Shown one piece after another: positions 1 through 6,806 of a stretch of 7,102 nt of DNA. Origin of the DNA: Bacteroidales bacterium (GTDB lineage: Bacteria; Bacteroidota; Bacteroidia; Bacteroidales; Azobacteroidaceae); NCBI GenBank assembly GCA_020860885.1, contig JAJBTS010000130.1, positions 1-7,102 on the forward strand, given 5' to 3'. How positions within the stretch are numbered: position 1 is the stretch's first letter; each line of letters begins with the position of its first letter. Below the pieces are notes generated by a model, which was not told where the DNA came from, made no database searches, and saw only the letters and a program-made list of their open reading frames with translations. Both the position numbers and the translations under genes were made by a program.

Positions 1-987
1 ATTTTAAGTGATTTATTGAAATTAAAGATCAATGAAATAATAGATAGCTATTCTATCGAACTAACCAAAGCTGTTATTAAAATGCGACTGATCAAATCGA
101 GTGAAGAAATCCTGGAATTGGAAAAAGCAGGCGCTATCGGTTATGCTATGCATATCACTGCCATGAAAATGTGTCAGCCGGGAGTGAAAGAACAGGAAAT
201 AGCAGGAATGATCGAGGGGCTGGCTATTTCGAAAGGCAATAGGGTTTCTTTTGCAACTATTCTTTCTATGAATGGGCAAACTCTGCACAATCACGATCAT
301 AGCGGAACATTGGAAGCCGGAAGATTAATGCTTTGCGATGCAGGCGCTGAAAGCAATAGTTATTACGCTTCCGACTTTACGCGGACCACTGCAGTCGGTG
401 GAGAATATACTCAGAAACAAAAAGACATTCATAATATCGTATTAAAAACATTAAATGAATCTATTGATTTATCTAAACCGGGTATCACTTACAAAAGCGT
501 TCACCGGAATGCTTACAAAATTATATTTGAAGGACTAAGAGACCTCGGATTAGTAAAAGGTGATACAGAAGAGGCTCTGGAAGCGGGCGTTCCCGGTTTA
601 TTCATGCCTCATGGATTAGGACATGCAATGGGACTGGATGTGCATGACATGGAAGATCTTGGAGAAACGTTAGTAGGATACGACGATGAAATTCAACGAG
701 ATACATTATTCGGATACAGAAGCTTGCGTTTCGGAAAACGTTTGGAGCCGGGCCATGTTCTCACAGTAGAACCCGGAATTTATTTTGTTCCTCAACTGAT
801 TGATAAATGGGAAAAAGAAAAGATTAACACTGATTTTATTAATTTTGGAGAAGTAAAAAAATACCTTGATTTTGGTGGGATACGCCTGGAAGATGATATT
901 TTGATTACTCCCGACGGTTGCCGGTTGGTTTACTCAAACAGGTTGCCCGTTACAACCGAAGAAATAGAACAAGCTGTTAAAGAATAA
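1..987 (+). CDS. Aminopeptidase P family (M24B) metallopeptidase, 5'-truncated by the window edge
   Basis: Cytoplasmic dinuclear metal peptidase that removes an N-terminal residue preceding proline (Xaa-Pro aminopeptidase role, by family). The frame is open to base 1, so the true start and most of the N-terminal creatinase-type domain lie outside; 328 residues are visible, against about 450-460 for full-length relatives. The pita-bread catalytic domain is complete. All five expected metal ligands are visible: Asp at 337-339 (LCDAGAE), Asp at 373-375 (SDFTRT), His at 610-612 (PHGLGH), Glu at 769-771 (VEPGIYF) and Glu at 889-891 (GIRLEDD). The LHNHDHS stretch near 283-303 and the VHDMEDLG stretch near 640-663 are typical of Bacteroidales members. 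A TTG at 16-18 could be read as a start but is internal. The gene is convergent with the GSCFA gene, with an inverted repeat between them. The family is certain; preference for Xaa-Pro over other M24 substrates is inferred. Confidence 0.93.
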   Translation: MLSDLLKLKINEIIDSYSIELTKAVIKMRLIKSSEEILELEKAGAIGYAMHITAMKMCQPGVKEQEIAGMIEGLAISKGNRVSFATILSMNGQTLHNHDHSGTLEAGRLMLCDAGAESNSYYASDFTRTTAVGGEYTQKQKDIHNIVLKTLNESIDLSKPGITYKSVHRNAYKIIFEGLRDLGLVKGDTEEALEAGVPGLFMPHGLGHAMGLDVHDMEDLGETLVGYDDEIQRDTLFGYRSLRFGKRLEPGHVLTVEPGIYFVPQLIDKWEKEKINTDFINFGEVKKYLDFGGIRLEDDILITPDGCRLVYSNRLPVTTEEIEQAVKE

Positions 988-997
988 ACGTTAATAG

Positions 998-1049
998 GAA
1001 TAAATGTTGTAGTCTGGATCAATTAAATCTTTACTACAACATTTTATTC
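998..1049. terminator. Inverted repeat between convergent genes, probable bidirectional terminator
   Basis: The left arm (998-1013, GAATAAATGTTGTAGT) pairs with the right arm (1033-1049, ACTACAACATTTTATTC) with one bulged base. The 12 inner pairs (1002-1013 with 1033-1044) are perfect, and the loop is 19 nt. It sits just after the peptidase stop codon, and its right arm covers the stop and last codon of the facing GSCFA gene, where a shared terminator is expected. A TTTT run lies at 1042-1045 on the + strand and a TTTATT run leaves the stem on the - strand. The stem is AT-rich and the T runs fall inside the arms, so this is not a textbook intrinsic terminator. Confidence 0.55.
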
Positions 1050-1997
1050 ACAATCCTTAAATTCAGGATGCCGGTGAAGAAAATCGGCTTTCCTTTTTTT
1101 AACCTTCTTCAAAAAGATTTTATATTCCTCCAGCTCAGGATTAAAAGGCCGGTGATTGAATGCCTGACAAATACCTGACCATTCTTTTATAAGCTTTTGT
1201 GTATCTGCTGAAAAATAAGTTTCGGAAAACTTATTCCATATATATTCTATTGCCTGCATAGAAGGATGCAACATATCTTCTGCATAGAATCGATAATCAC
1301 GCAAATCATCCATCAATAATTCATAAGAAGGAAAATAATGAGTATTCGGATTATCCTGCAGTAATTGCTCTACCGCCAGAAAAAGAGTAGATTTACTTAC
1401 CTGATTCTCATGAGCTCCATCCTTCCAATGGCGGATCGGACTGATGGTAAAAACAATCTCAATTTCAGGATTGACATCCTTTAACCTTTCTATTAATCGA
1501 TTCCAACTTTCTATAATTTCAGCAGTGCTTAACCGCCTGTTATAAAAAGTATGGGAAGGCAATTTATGGCAATTGGCAACCGGTTTCTTACTATCAGAAA
1601 GGAAATATACATTCGCCGTCCCGAAAGTAATAAATAAGGATCTTGCTTTCAACAAAAAAGTAAAGGAAGATTTAATTTGTTCATTGATCGTTTTTACTAC
1701 CCGTTCAGGGTCGAAACCCGAGAACCGGCTGTGATGAGAAAAGCTATGATAAATACCTTCATGAAAAAACAGATCCTCGCGGGTGTATTCTTTCTTTTGA
1801 AGGATATCCTCCAATACCATTTTAACTGAAATAGGATTATATACAATGCCGGAGGGGTTCACATTTACATGAAAACCCGACGCAAAAAGCTTTGCTGAAA
1901 TATTCTCTACAAAGCAGGAGCCCACCATCATTATTTTATCCTGATGAGAAATATTAAACTCACAAGGCGGAATTACGATTTCTGTCCTAAACTTCAT
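1044..1997 (-). CDS. GSCFA domain-containing protein (SGNH-hydrolase-like)
   Basis: A 317-residue protein of the GSCFA family, which is common in Bacteroidota and named after its N-terminal signature. The signature here is GSCFV (residues 26-30, in MMVGSCFVENISAKL). Further conserved blocks are FGTANVYF (125-132), ANCHKLP (141-147), FTISPIRHWKDG (183-194) and EDMLHPS (240-246). Ser27 and the Asp241-x-x-His244 pair fit the nucleophile and the C-terminal Asp/His of an SGNH/GDSL-type hydrolase, so an esterase-like or acyl/acetyl-transfer role is plausible, but the substrate is unknown. The C-terminus (about 285-310) is lysine-rich and helical in appearance. No signal peptide or membrane segment is visible, so it is probably cytoplasmic. 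The ATG at 1997 is the first Met of the frame; no Shine-Dalgarno is evident, as is usual in this phylum. It is transcribed away from dxs from a shared intergenic region and ends within an inverted repeat facing the peptidase gene. Confidence 0.88.
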   Translation of the reverse strand: MKFRTEIVIPPCEFNISHQDKIMMVGSCFVENISAKLFASGFHVNVNPSGIVYNPISVKMVLEDILQKKEYTREDLFFHEGIYHSFSHHSRFSGFDPERVVKTINEQIKSSFTFLLKARSLFITFGTANVYFLSDSKKPVANCHKLPSHTFYNRRLSTAEIIESWNRLIERLKDVNPEIEIVFTISPIRHWKDGAHENQVSKSTLFLAVEQLLQDNPNTHYFPSYELLMDDLRDYRFYAEDMLHPSMQAIEYIWNKFSETYFSADTQKLIKEWSGICQAFNHRPFNPELEEYKIFLKKVKKRKADFLHRHPEFKDCE

Positions 1998-2045
1998 AAT
2001 TACAGATTCATTATAAATAGGTCTGAATTAACATAAACTTTTGAA

Positions 2046-2077
2046 CAAAGTTATATATATACTGTTAATTTATGTAA
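2046..2077 (-). promoter_or_regulatory. Candidate Bacteroidota-type promoter for the GSCFA gene
   Basis: On the - strand, TAACTTTG (2053 down to 2046) is an exact match to the Bacteroides -7 consensus TAnnTTTG. Upstream by 21 nt is GTTA (2078-2075), a weak match to the -33 TTTG element. The predicted transcript would start near 2040 and have a leader of roughly 43 nt that is AT-rich. The box is a mirror copy of the dxs -7 box. Confidence 0.5.
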
Positions 2078-2082
2078 CTTTG
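2050..2082 (+). promoter_or_regulatory. Candidate Bacteroidota-type promoter for the dxs-trkA-trkH operon
   Basis: TAACTTTG at 2075-2082 is an exact match to the Bacteroides -7 consensus TAnnTTTG recognised by the primary sigma factor of this phylum. GTTA at 2050-2053, 21 nt upstream, is at about the right distance for the -33 element but matches TTTG poorly. The predicted start near 2086-2088 gives a very short leader of about 13-15 nt before the dxs ATG at 2101. The only other candidate upstream TTTG (2040-2043) is 31 nt from the box, too far for a standard pairing. Confidence 0.55.
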
Positions 2083-2100
2083 TAGTACAATTTTTTAGCT

Positions 2101-3996
2101 ATGGCTGAAACATCAGATTACAAACTATTATCAAATATAAATTCTCCGGAGGATCTCCGAAGACTAAAACAAGATCAATTAGAACTGTTAAGCTGGGAGT
2201 TAAGGCAATACATTATTGAAGTATTGGCTGAGAATCCCGGTCATTTTGGCTCTAGTCTGGGAAGTGTTGAGCTTACTGTGGCACTTCATTACGTATTTAA
2301 TACTCCATATGATAAAATAGTGTGGGATGTAGGACATCAGGCTTACGGACATAAAATATTAACCGGAAGAAGAGAACAGTTCAAAACTCTCCGCAGATAC
2401 GGAGGAATCAGCGGCTTCCCTAATCCCCAGGAAAGTGAATACGATTCTTTTATTGCCGGACATGCTTCCAATTCAATCTCAGCAGCATTAGGAATGGCTA
2501 TTGCTTCCCAATTAAAAAATGAAAACAGGAAAGTCGTAGCGGTGATCGGGGATGGTTCTATGACAGGAGGATTGGCTTTTGAAGGTTTAAATAATGCATC
2601 TTCTGATCCGAACGATCTTTTAATTATCCTGAATGACAACAATATGGCCATCGACCGGCCGGTTGGCGGAGTAAGTCAACATCTGGTAAAGATAACGACC
2701 TCTCAAACTTATAATAAGATTCGTTTTAAGCTTTATAATTTCCTCAAGAAACAAGGAATTATTAAAGAAGAAAGAAAAGGCTTTATTCTCCGGTTTAACA
2801 ACAGCTTAAAAGCTTTCCTGACTCAGCAGCATAATGTTTTCGAAGGATTCAATATCCGTTATTTCGGACCTATTGACGGCCATGACATCCATGGATTGAT
2901 TAAAGTCCTGAATGATATCAAAGACATGAAAGGCCCTAAGTTATTGCACATTCTCACAACCAAAGGCAAAGGCTTTCAACCTGCCGAACAGGACGCTACC
3001 ATATGGCATGCTCCGGGAAAATTTAATAAAGCTACCGGAGAAAGGATTTGTGAAAAATCGAAAGATGAGCCGCAACTCTATCAGGATATTTTTGGACATA
3101 CCCTGGTCGAATTAGCGAAAAAAAACGATAAAATAGTAGGAGTTACTCCCGCTATGCCCACGGGATGTTCGATGACTTATTTAATGAAAGAAATTCCCGA
3201 ACGGGCTTTCGATGTAGGAATAGCAGAAGGACATGCCGTAACCTTTTCAGCAGGGCTGGCTAAAGAAGGAATGCTTCCTTTTTGCAATATTTATTCTTCT
3301 TTTATGCAAAGGGCTTATGATAATATCATTCACGATGCTGCTTTGCAAAACCTGGACATGGTGCTTTGTTTAGACCGAGCCGGTCTGGTGGGAGAAGACG
3401 GGGCTACTCACCATGGCGCTTTAGACCTTGCTTATCTACGCTGCATTCCAAATGTTACCATAGCCTCACCTCTGAATGAAATAGACCTTCGGAACTTAAT
3501 GTATACCGCAACTCTTCCCGGCAAAGGAGTGTTTGCTATTCGTTATCCCAGAGGGAAAGGTGAATTAAAAGACTGGGAACGTGCTTTTGAGGAATTACCT
3601 ATAGGAAAAGGGAGAAAACTAAAAGAGGGTAAAGACATTGCAGTAATCAGTATCGGCCCCATTGGGAATATTGTTTCTCAATCGCTGAAAAAAGCCCAGG
3701 AGAAAGGTGTTGATGCCGCTCATTACGATATAATCTTTCTTAAACCTCTGGATGAAGATTTACTGCATGAAGTTGGGAGAAATTACAAAAAGATACTCAC
3801 TGTAGAAAATGGAACTATAAAAGGCGGATTAGGATCTGCCGTAACAGAGTTTATGTCGGATCACGGATACAAACCCAGCATACGTAAAATAGGAATACCG
3901 GATCAATTTATTCCCCATGGAAGTATTCCTGAATTACACCGGTTGTGTGGAATGGATATGGAAAGTATAACGAAAACTTTAACTGATTTTTCATGA
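2101..3996 (+). CDS. dxs: 1-deoxy-D-xylulose-5-phosphate synthase
   Basis: Thiamine-diphosphate enzyme that condenses pyruvate with glyceraldehyde 3-phosphate to give DXP, the first step of the MEP isoprenoid pathway and also a precursor for thiamine and pyridoxal; cytoplasmic homodimer. At 631 residues it is full length. Domain I holds the conserved His48 (PGHFGSS), [12 protein letters not shown] (74-85) and the ThDP/metal motif GDG (150-152) to NDN (178-180). Domain II holds the catalytic Glu376 ([10 protein letters not shown]), [15 protein letters not shown] (425-439) and QRAYD (403-407). Domain III begins near 500. The IRYPRG block (480-485) carries substrate-phosphate arginines by family knowledge. 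Two motif positions differ from the most common form: AEGHA rather than AEQHA, and GATHHG rather than GPTHHG. The ATG lies about 14 nt from the predicted transcript start, and the stop overlaps the trkA start (ATGA). Identification is very secure. Confidence 0.98.
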   Translation: MAETSDYKLLSNINSPEDLRRLKQDQLELLSWELRQYIIEVLAENPGHFGSSLGSVELTVALHYVFNTPYDKIVWDVGHQAYGHKILTGRREQFKTLRRYGGISGFPNPQESEYDSFIAGHASNSISAALGMAIASQLKNENRKVVAVIGDGSMTGGLAFEGLNNASSDPNDLLIILNDNNMAIDRPVGGVSQHLVKITTSQTYNKIRFKLYNFLKKQGIIKEERKGFILRFNNSLKAFLTQQHNVFEGFNIRYFGPIDGHDIHGLIKVLNDIKDMKGPKLLHILTTKGKGFQPAEQDATIWHAPGKFNKATGERICEKSKDEPQLYQDIFGHTLVELAKKNDKIVGVTPAMPTGCSMTYLMKEIPERAFDVGIAEGHAVTFSAGLAKEGMLPFCNIYSSFMQRAYDNIIHDAALQNLDMVLCLDRAGLVGEDGATHHGALDLAYLRCIPNVTIASPLNEIDLRNLMYTATLPGKGVFAIRYPRGKGELKDWERAFEELPIGKGRKLKEGKDIAVISIGPIGNIVSQSLKKAQEKGVDAAHYDIIFLKPLDEDLLHEVGRNYKKILTVENGTIKGGLGSAVTEFMSDHGYKPSIRKIGIPDQFIPHGSIPELHRLCGMDMESITKTLTDFS

Positions 3997-5327
3997 AAAT
4001 AATTATTGGTGGAGCAGGCGAAGTAGGAACTTATCTCTCCAAATTACTTACAGAAGAAGACCAGGACATCATTTTAATGGATACTAACGATGAAAAATTG
4101 AATTTCCCTAACAGTTATGAGATTATGACTGTAGAAGGAAATCCGACATCTATCCATGATTTGAAAGTAGCTGGTATTAAAAATGCAGATATGTTCATTG
4201 CTGTTACTCCTGAAGAATCCACCAATTTAACAGCCTGTATGCTGGCTCATAATCTGGGAGCCAAAAAAACAATTGCAAGGGTAGATAACGACGAATATCT
4301 TCAGGCAAGAAATCTGGAGTTATTTTTAAATATAGGTGTCGACTCTCTCATCTGTCCCGAAACATTGGCTGCCCGGGAAATTATTAGCGCTCTCAAGCAA
4401 CCCTGGATACGTCAGTGGTGGGATATAGCTCAAGGGAAATTAATCCTTTTAGGAGCAAAAATACGAATGAACGCTCCTTTAGTAAATAAATATCTGCATG
4501 AGTTGGGAAGTGAAAACCGGATCTATCATATCGTTGCTATCAACAGGAAACACGATACAATCATTCCCAGCGGTTCGGACCAGATATTACCCGGTGATCT
4601 CGTGTATTTTATGTCCACACCGGAACACATTGATACTGTTAAAAAATTAGCCGGGAAAGAAGACATTCAAATTCAAAAAATAACAATTATGGGAGGTAGT
4701 CGTATTGCATTACGTGTATGTGACAGAATTCCTAAAAATGTAAGTGTTAAATTAATTGAGATAGATAAAGCAAAAAGTTATAAGATAGCAGAGAAAGTAG
4801 AGAGCAATATATTGGTAGTAAATGGAGATGGTAGAAATACGGATCTTCTTATTCAGGAAAATATAAAAAATACAGATGCCTTTATAGCTTTAACAGGAAA
4901 TTCCGAAGCAAATATCTTAGCATGTGTCGCTGCCAAAAACTTCGGTGTGCCTAAAACCATAGCGGAAGTTGAAAATCTGGACTATATTCAGATGGCTGAA
5001 AAGTTGGATATTGGATCTATCATTAATAAAAAGTTAATAGCTTCCAGCCATATCTATCAGTTCTTACTAAGAGCCGACGTTTCCACCGTAAAATGCTTGT
5101 CTTTTGCAAATGCCGAAGTCGCTGAATTAATTGCTCGTCCGGGATCAAAAGTAACGAAAAAGTTAGTCAAAGATCTTAGACTACCTAAAGATATGACTTT
5201 GGGAGGTAAGATAACGGATGGGAAAGCGGAAATTATTACCGGAGATACCCAGATCTTACCGGGAGATTATGTCGTAGTCTTCTGCATGAACACTTCCATG
5301 AGAAAACTGGAGGATTATTTTAACTGA
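3993..5327 (+). CDS. trkA: Trk system potassium transporter TrkA (two RCK units)
   Basis: Cytoplasmic regulatory subunit of the Trk potassium uptake system; by family it forms a ring under the TrkH dimer and gates it in response to bound nucleotide. The 444 residues form a tandem duplication: RCK-N1 (about 1-125), RCK-C1 (about 140-220, ending in LPGDLVYF), RCK-N2 (about 228-345) and RCK-C2 (about 360-444, with LPGDYVVVF). The first Rossmann unit has an intact GxGxxG (Gly7, Gly9, Gly12) and acidic Asp30 at the end of strand 2. In the second unit the aligned motif reads G234-G-S236-R-I-A239, so the second and third glycines are replaced by Ser and Ala, while the acidic Glu256 is kept. The start overlaps the dxs stop by ATGA, implying translational coupling, and trkH follows after 4 nt. 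Family and operon context agree, so the call is secure. Confidence 0.96.
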   Translation: MKIIIGGAGEVGTYLSKLLTEEDQDIILMDTNDEKLNFPNSYEIMTVEGNPTSIHDLKVAGIKNADMFIAVTPEESTNLTACMLAHNLGAKKTIARVDNDEYLQARNLELFLNIGVDSLICPETLAAREIISALKQPWIRQWWDIAQGKLILLGAKIRMNAPLVNKYLHELGSENRIYHIVAINRKHDTIIPSGSDQILPGDLVYFMSTPEHIDTVKKLAGKEDIQIQKITIMGGSRIALRVCDRIPKNVSVKLIEIDKAKSYKIAEKVESNILVVNGDGRNTDLLIQENIKNTDAFIALTGNSEANILACVAAKNFGVPKTIAEVENLDYIQMAEKLDIGSIINKKLIASSHIYQFLLRADVSTVKCLSFANAEVAELIARPGSKVTKKLVKDLRLPKDMTLGGKITDGKAEIITGDTQILPGDYVVVFCMNTSMRKLEDYFN

Positions 5328-5331
5328 TAGT

Positions 5332-6798
5332 ATGGCCAGATCCGGACTAAATTGGAAATTTATTACAAAGATTATAGGATTCATTTTAATTCTTGAATCT
5401 TTATTTATGTTTTGCTCTGCCGGTGTAGCCAAATATTACAACGGACCGGATACCTGGCCTTTCATTGTATCCGGAGCAATAACTATTGTCTGCGGACTGG
5501 TGATTGCTCTTCCTTCCGGCAGGAATCACCGGACCCGAATCATAGGGAAAAGAGAAAGTTATCTGAGCGTTGCTGTTAGCTGGATACTTTTTGCCTTTTT
5601 TGGAGCATTACCTTTCTATCTCAGTGGAGCTATTCCTGATTATACGGATGCTTTTTTTGAATCTATGTCGGGAATCACTACAACCGGAGGTAGTATATTA
5701 ACCGATATCGATTCTCTCCCGCATGGACTGTTGTTCTGGAGAAGTCTTTTGCAATGGCTGGGAGGTATGGGAATCATTGTCTTTTCCCTGGCCCTACTTC
5801 CTCTCCTGGGAGGTGAAGCCGCCCAATTGTTTGATGCGGAATCGTCGGGCCTCACACACGATAAGTTCCGGCCACGTGTAACGCAAATGGCCAAACGGCT
5901 CTGGGGAATCTATTTATTATTTACATTCCTTACTATCGTATTCTTATGGGCTGGGCCTATGAATTTTTTCGATTCTGTCTGCCACGGATTCACAACTATT
6001 TCTACAGGAGGATTTTCTACCAAACAAGCCAGCATAGCTTATTGGGATTCTGCTTACGTGGAAACGGTTTTGATTGTATCTATGATCATTGGAGCCATTA
6101 ATTTTCCCTTATTGTATTTTCTATTCAAAGGACAATTCAAAAAGTTCCTCAAAGACGAAGAATTAAGATGGTTTATTGCCATTATAATTGTAGCAACTAT
6201 CATTGTCGCTGTAGGTTTAATAATCGGTAAGGATTTTGAATATATGGATGCTTTCCGAAATTCTGTTTTTCAGGTGGTTACCATCATTACTACGACCGGT
6301 TATTCAACAGGAGACTTCTCTTCCTGGGGGCCTTTCTACCTGATTATCTTTACCTTTTTGATGATTGTCTGCGGATGTGCAGGCTCTACCAGTGGAGGAC
6401 TTAAAACCGTAAGAGCGGTAGTATTGGCAAAAAATACGGTTAGTGAATTCGAACGGTTGCTTCACCCCCGGGCCATTATCCCGGTCCGTTTAAATGATTC
6501 GGCTATTTCTTTTGGAGTTGTACAAAGATTACTGGCTTTCGCTTTCCTTTATATAAGTATTATTTTTGCAAGTTGGGGAATACTTACCCTTGCCGGCGTT
6601 CCTTTCGTAGATGCACTGGGAGCTTCTGTTTCAGCAATAGGTAATGTAGGACCTGGATTTGGAGACTTAGGGCCCTATGGATCATTTGCTGAGATTTCAG
6701 TATTTGCTAAATGGTATTTAGCCTTTCTTATGATAGTAGGCCGCTTGGAAATATTTACAATACTGATTCTTTTTACTCCAGGATTTTGGAGAAGATGA
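5332..6798 (+). CDS. trkH: TrkH family potassium uptake channel subunit
   Basis: Inner-membrane, potassium-conducting subunit partnered by the TrkA encoded just upstream. The 488 residues match the family size. Hydrophobic segments are visible at about 10-30, 42-60, 78-98, 132-158, 190-208, 243-265, 280-299, 333-348, 398-422 and 460-480. They interleave with the four pore-loop filter sequences expected of the fourfold pseudo-repeat: TTTGGS (116-121), STGGFS (224-229), TTTGYS (320-325) and NVGPGFG (438-444). The GSTSGGLKTVR block after the third repeat (351-361), which belongs to the gating-loop region, and MIVGRLEIFTI near the C-terminus with Arg471 are also family hallmarks. The ATG lies 4 nt after the trkA stop, with no Shine-Dalgarno at usual spacing, so reinitiation after trkA is likely. 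The gene ends 8 nt from the stop of the convergent small secreted-protein gene. Functional assignment as K+ uptake is by family; Na+ coupling cannot be judged here. Confidence 0.97.
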   Translation: MARSGLNWKFITKIIGFILILESLFMFCSAGVAKYYNGPDTWPFIVSGAITIVCGLVIALPSGRNHRTRIIGKRESYLSVAVSWILFAFFGALPFYLSGAIPDYTDAFFESMSGITTTGGSILTDIDSLPHGLLFWRSLLQWLGGMGIIVFSLALLPLLGGEAAQLFDAESSGLTHDKFRPRVTQMAKRLWGIYLLFTFLTIVFLWAGPMNFFDSVCHGFTTISTGGFSTKQASIAYWDSAYVETVLIVSMIIGAINFPLLYFLFKGQFKKFLKDEELRWFIAIIIVATIIVAVGLIIGKDFEYMDAFRNSVFQVVTIITTTGYSTGDFSSWGPFYLIIFTFLMIVCGCAGSTSGGLKTVRAVVLAKNTVSEFERLLHPRAIIPVRLNDSAISFGVVQRLLAFAFLYISIIFASWGILTLAGVPFVDALGASVSAIGNVGPGFGDLGPYGSFAEISVFAKWYLAFLMIVGRLEIFTILILFTPGFWRR

Positions 6799-6806
6799 TA
6801 CAAAAA

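Larger units (their letters stand above)
2045..2083. repeat. Inverted repeat spanning two divergent -7 boxes
   Basis: The arm ACAAAGTTA (2045-2053) and the arm TAACTTTGT (2075-2083) are perfect reverse complements. The pairing continues inward across one T/G position to 2057 and 2071, leaving a central AT-rich spacer. Each arm contains the -7 box of one of the two divergent promoters. The symmetry could simply be two promoters of the same consensus, or it could also serve as a binding site for a dimeric regulator. Confidence 0.6.

Noticed and set aside
16..18. TTG as the start codon of the aminopeptidase P gene
   Set aside because: The frame stays open to base 1 and the family has about 130 more N-terminal residues, so the gene is truncated by the window and the TTG is an internal Leu.
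61..300. 79-codon open frame on the - strand inside the peptidase gene
   Set aside because: It lies entirely antisense to well-conserved M24 coding sequence, and its translation shows no recognisable domain.
2039..2043. TTTTG as the -33 element of the dxs promoter
   Set aside because: It is 31 nt from the TAACTTTG box, well beyond the roughly 20-nt spacing of Bacteroides promoters.
2343..2651. 102-codon open frame on the - strand inside dxs
   Set aside because: It is antisense to the conserved ThDP-binding region of dxs; the open frame is explained by codon bias of the real gene.
5309..5313. GGAGG as a Shine-Dalgarno site for trkH
   Set aside because: It is 18 nt before the ATG, too far for a normal site, and it lies in trkA codons; this phylum rarely relies on Shine-Dalgarno pairing.
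5640..5894. 84-codon open frame on the - strand inside trkH
   Set aside because: It is antisense to the first pore-loop region of trkH, with a low-complexity basic translation and no start context.
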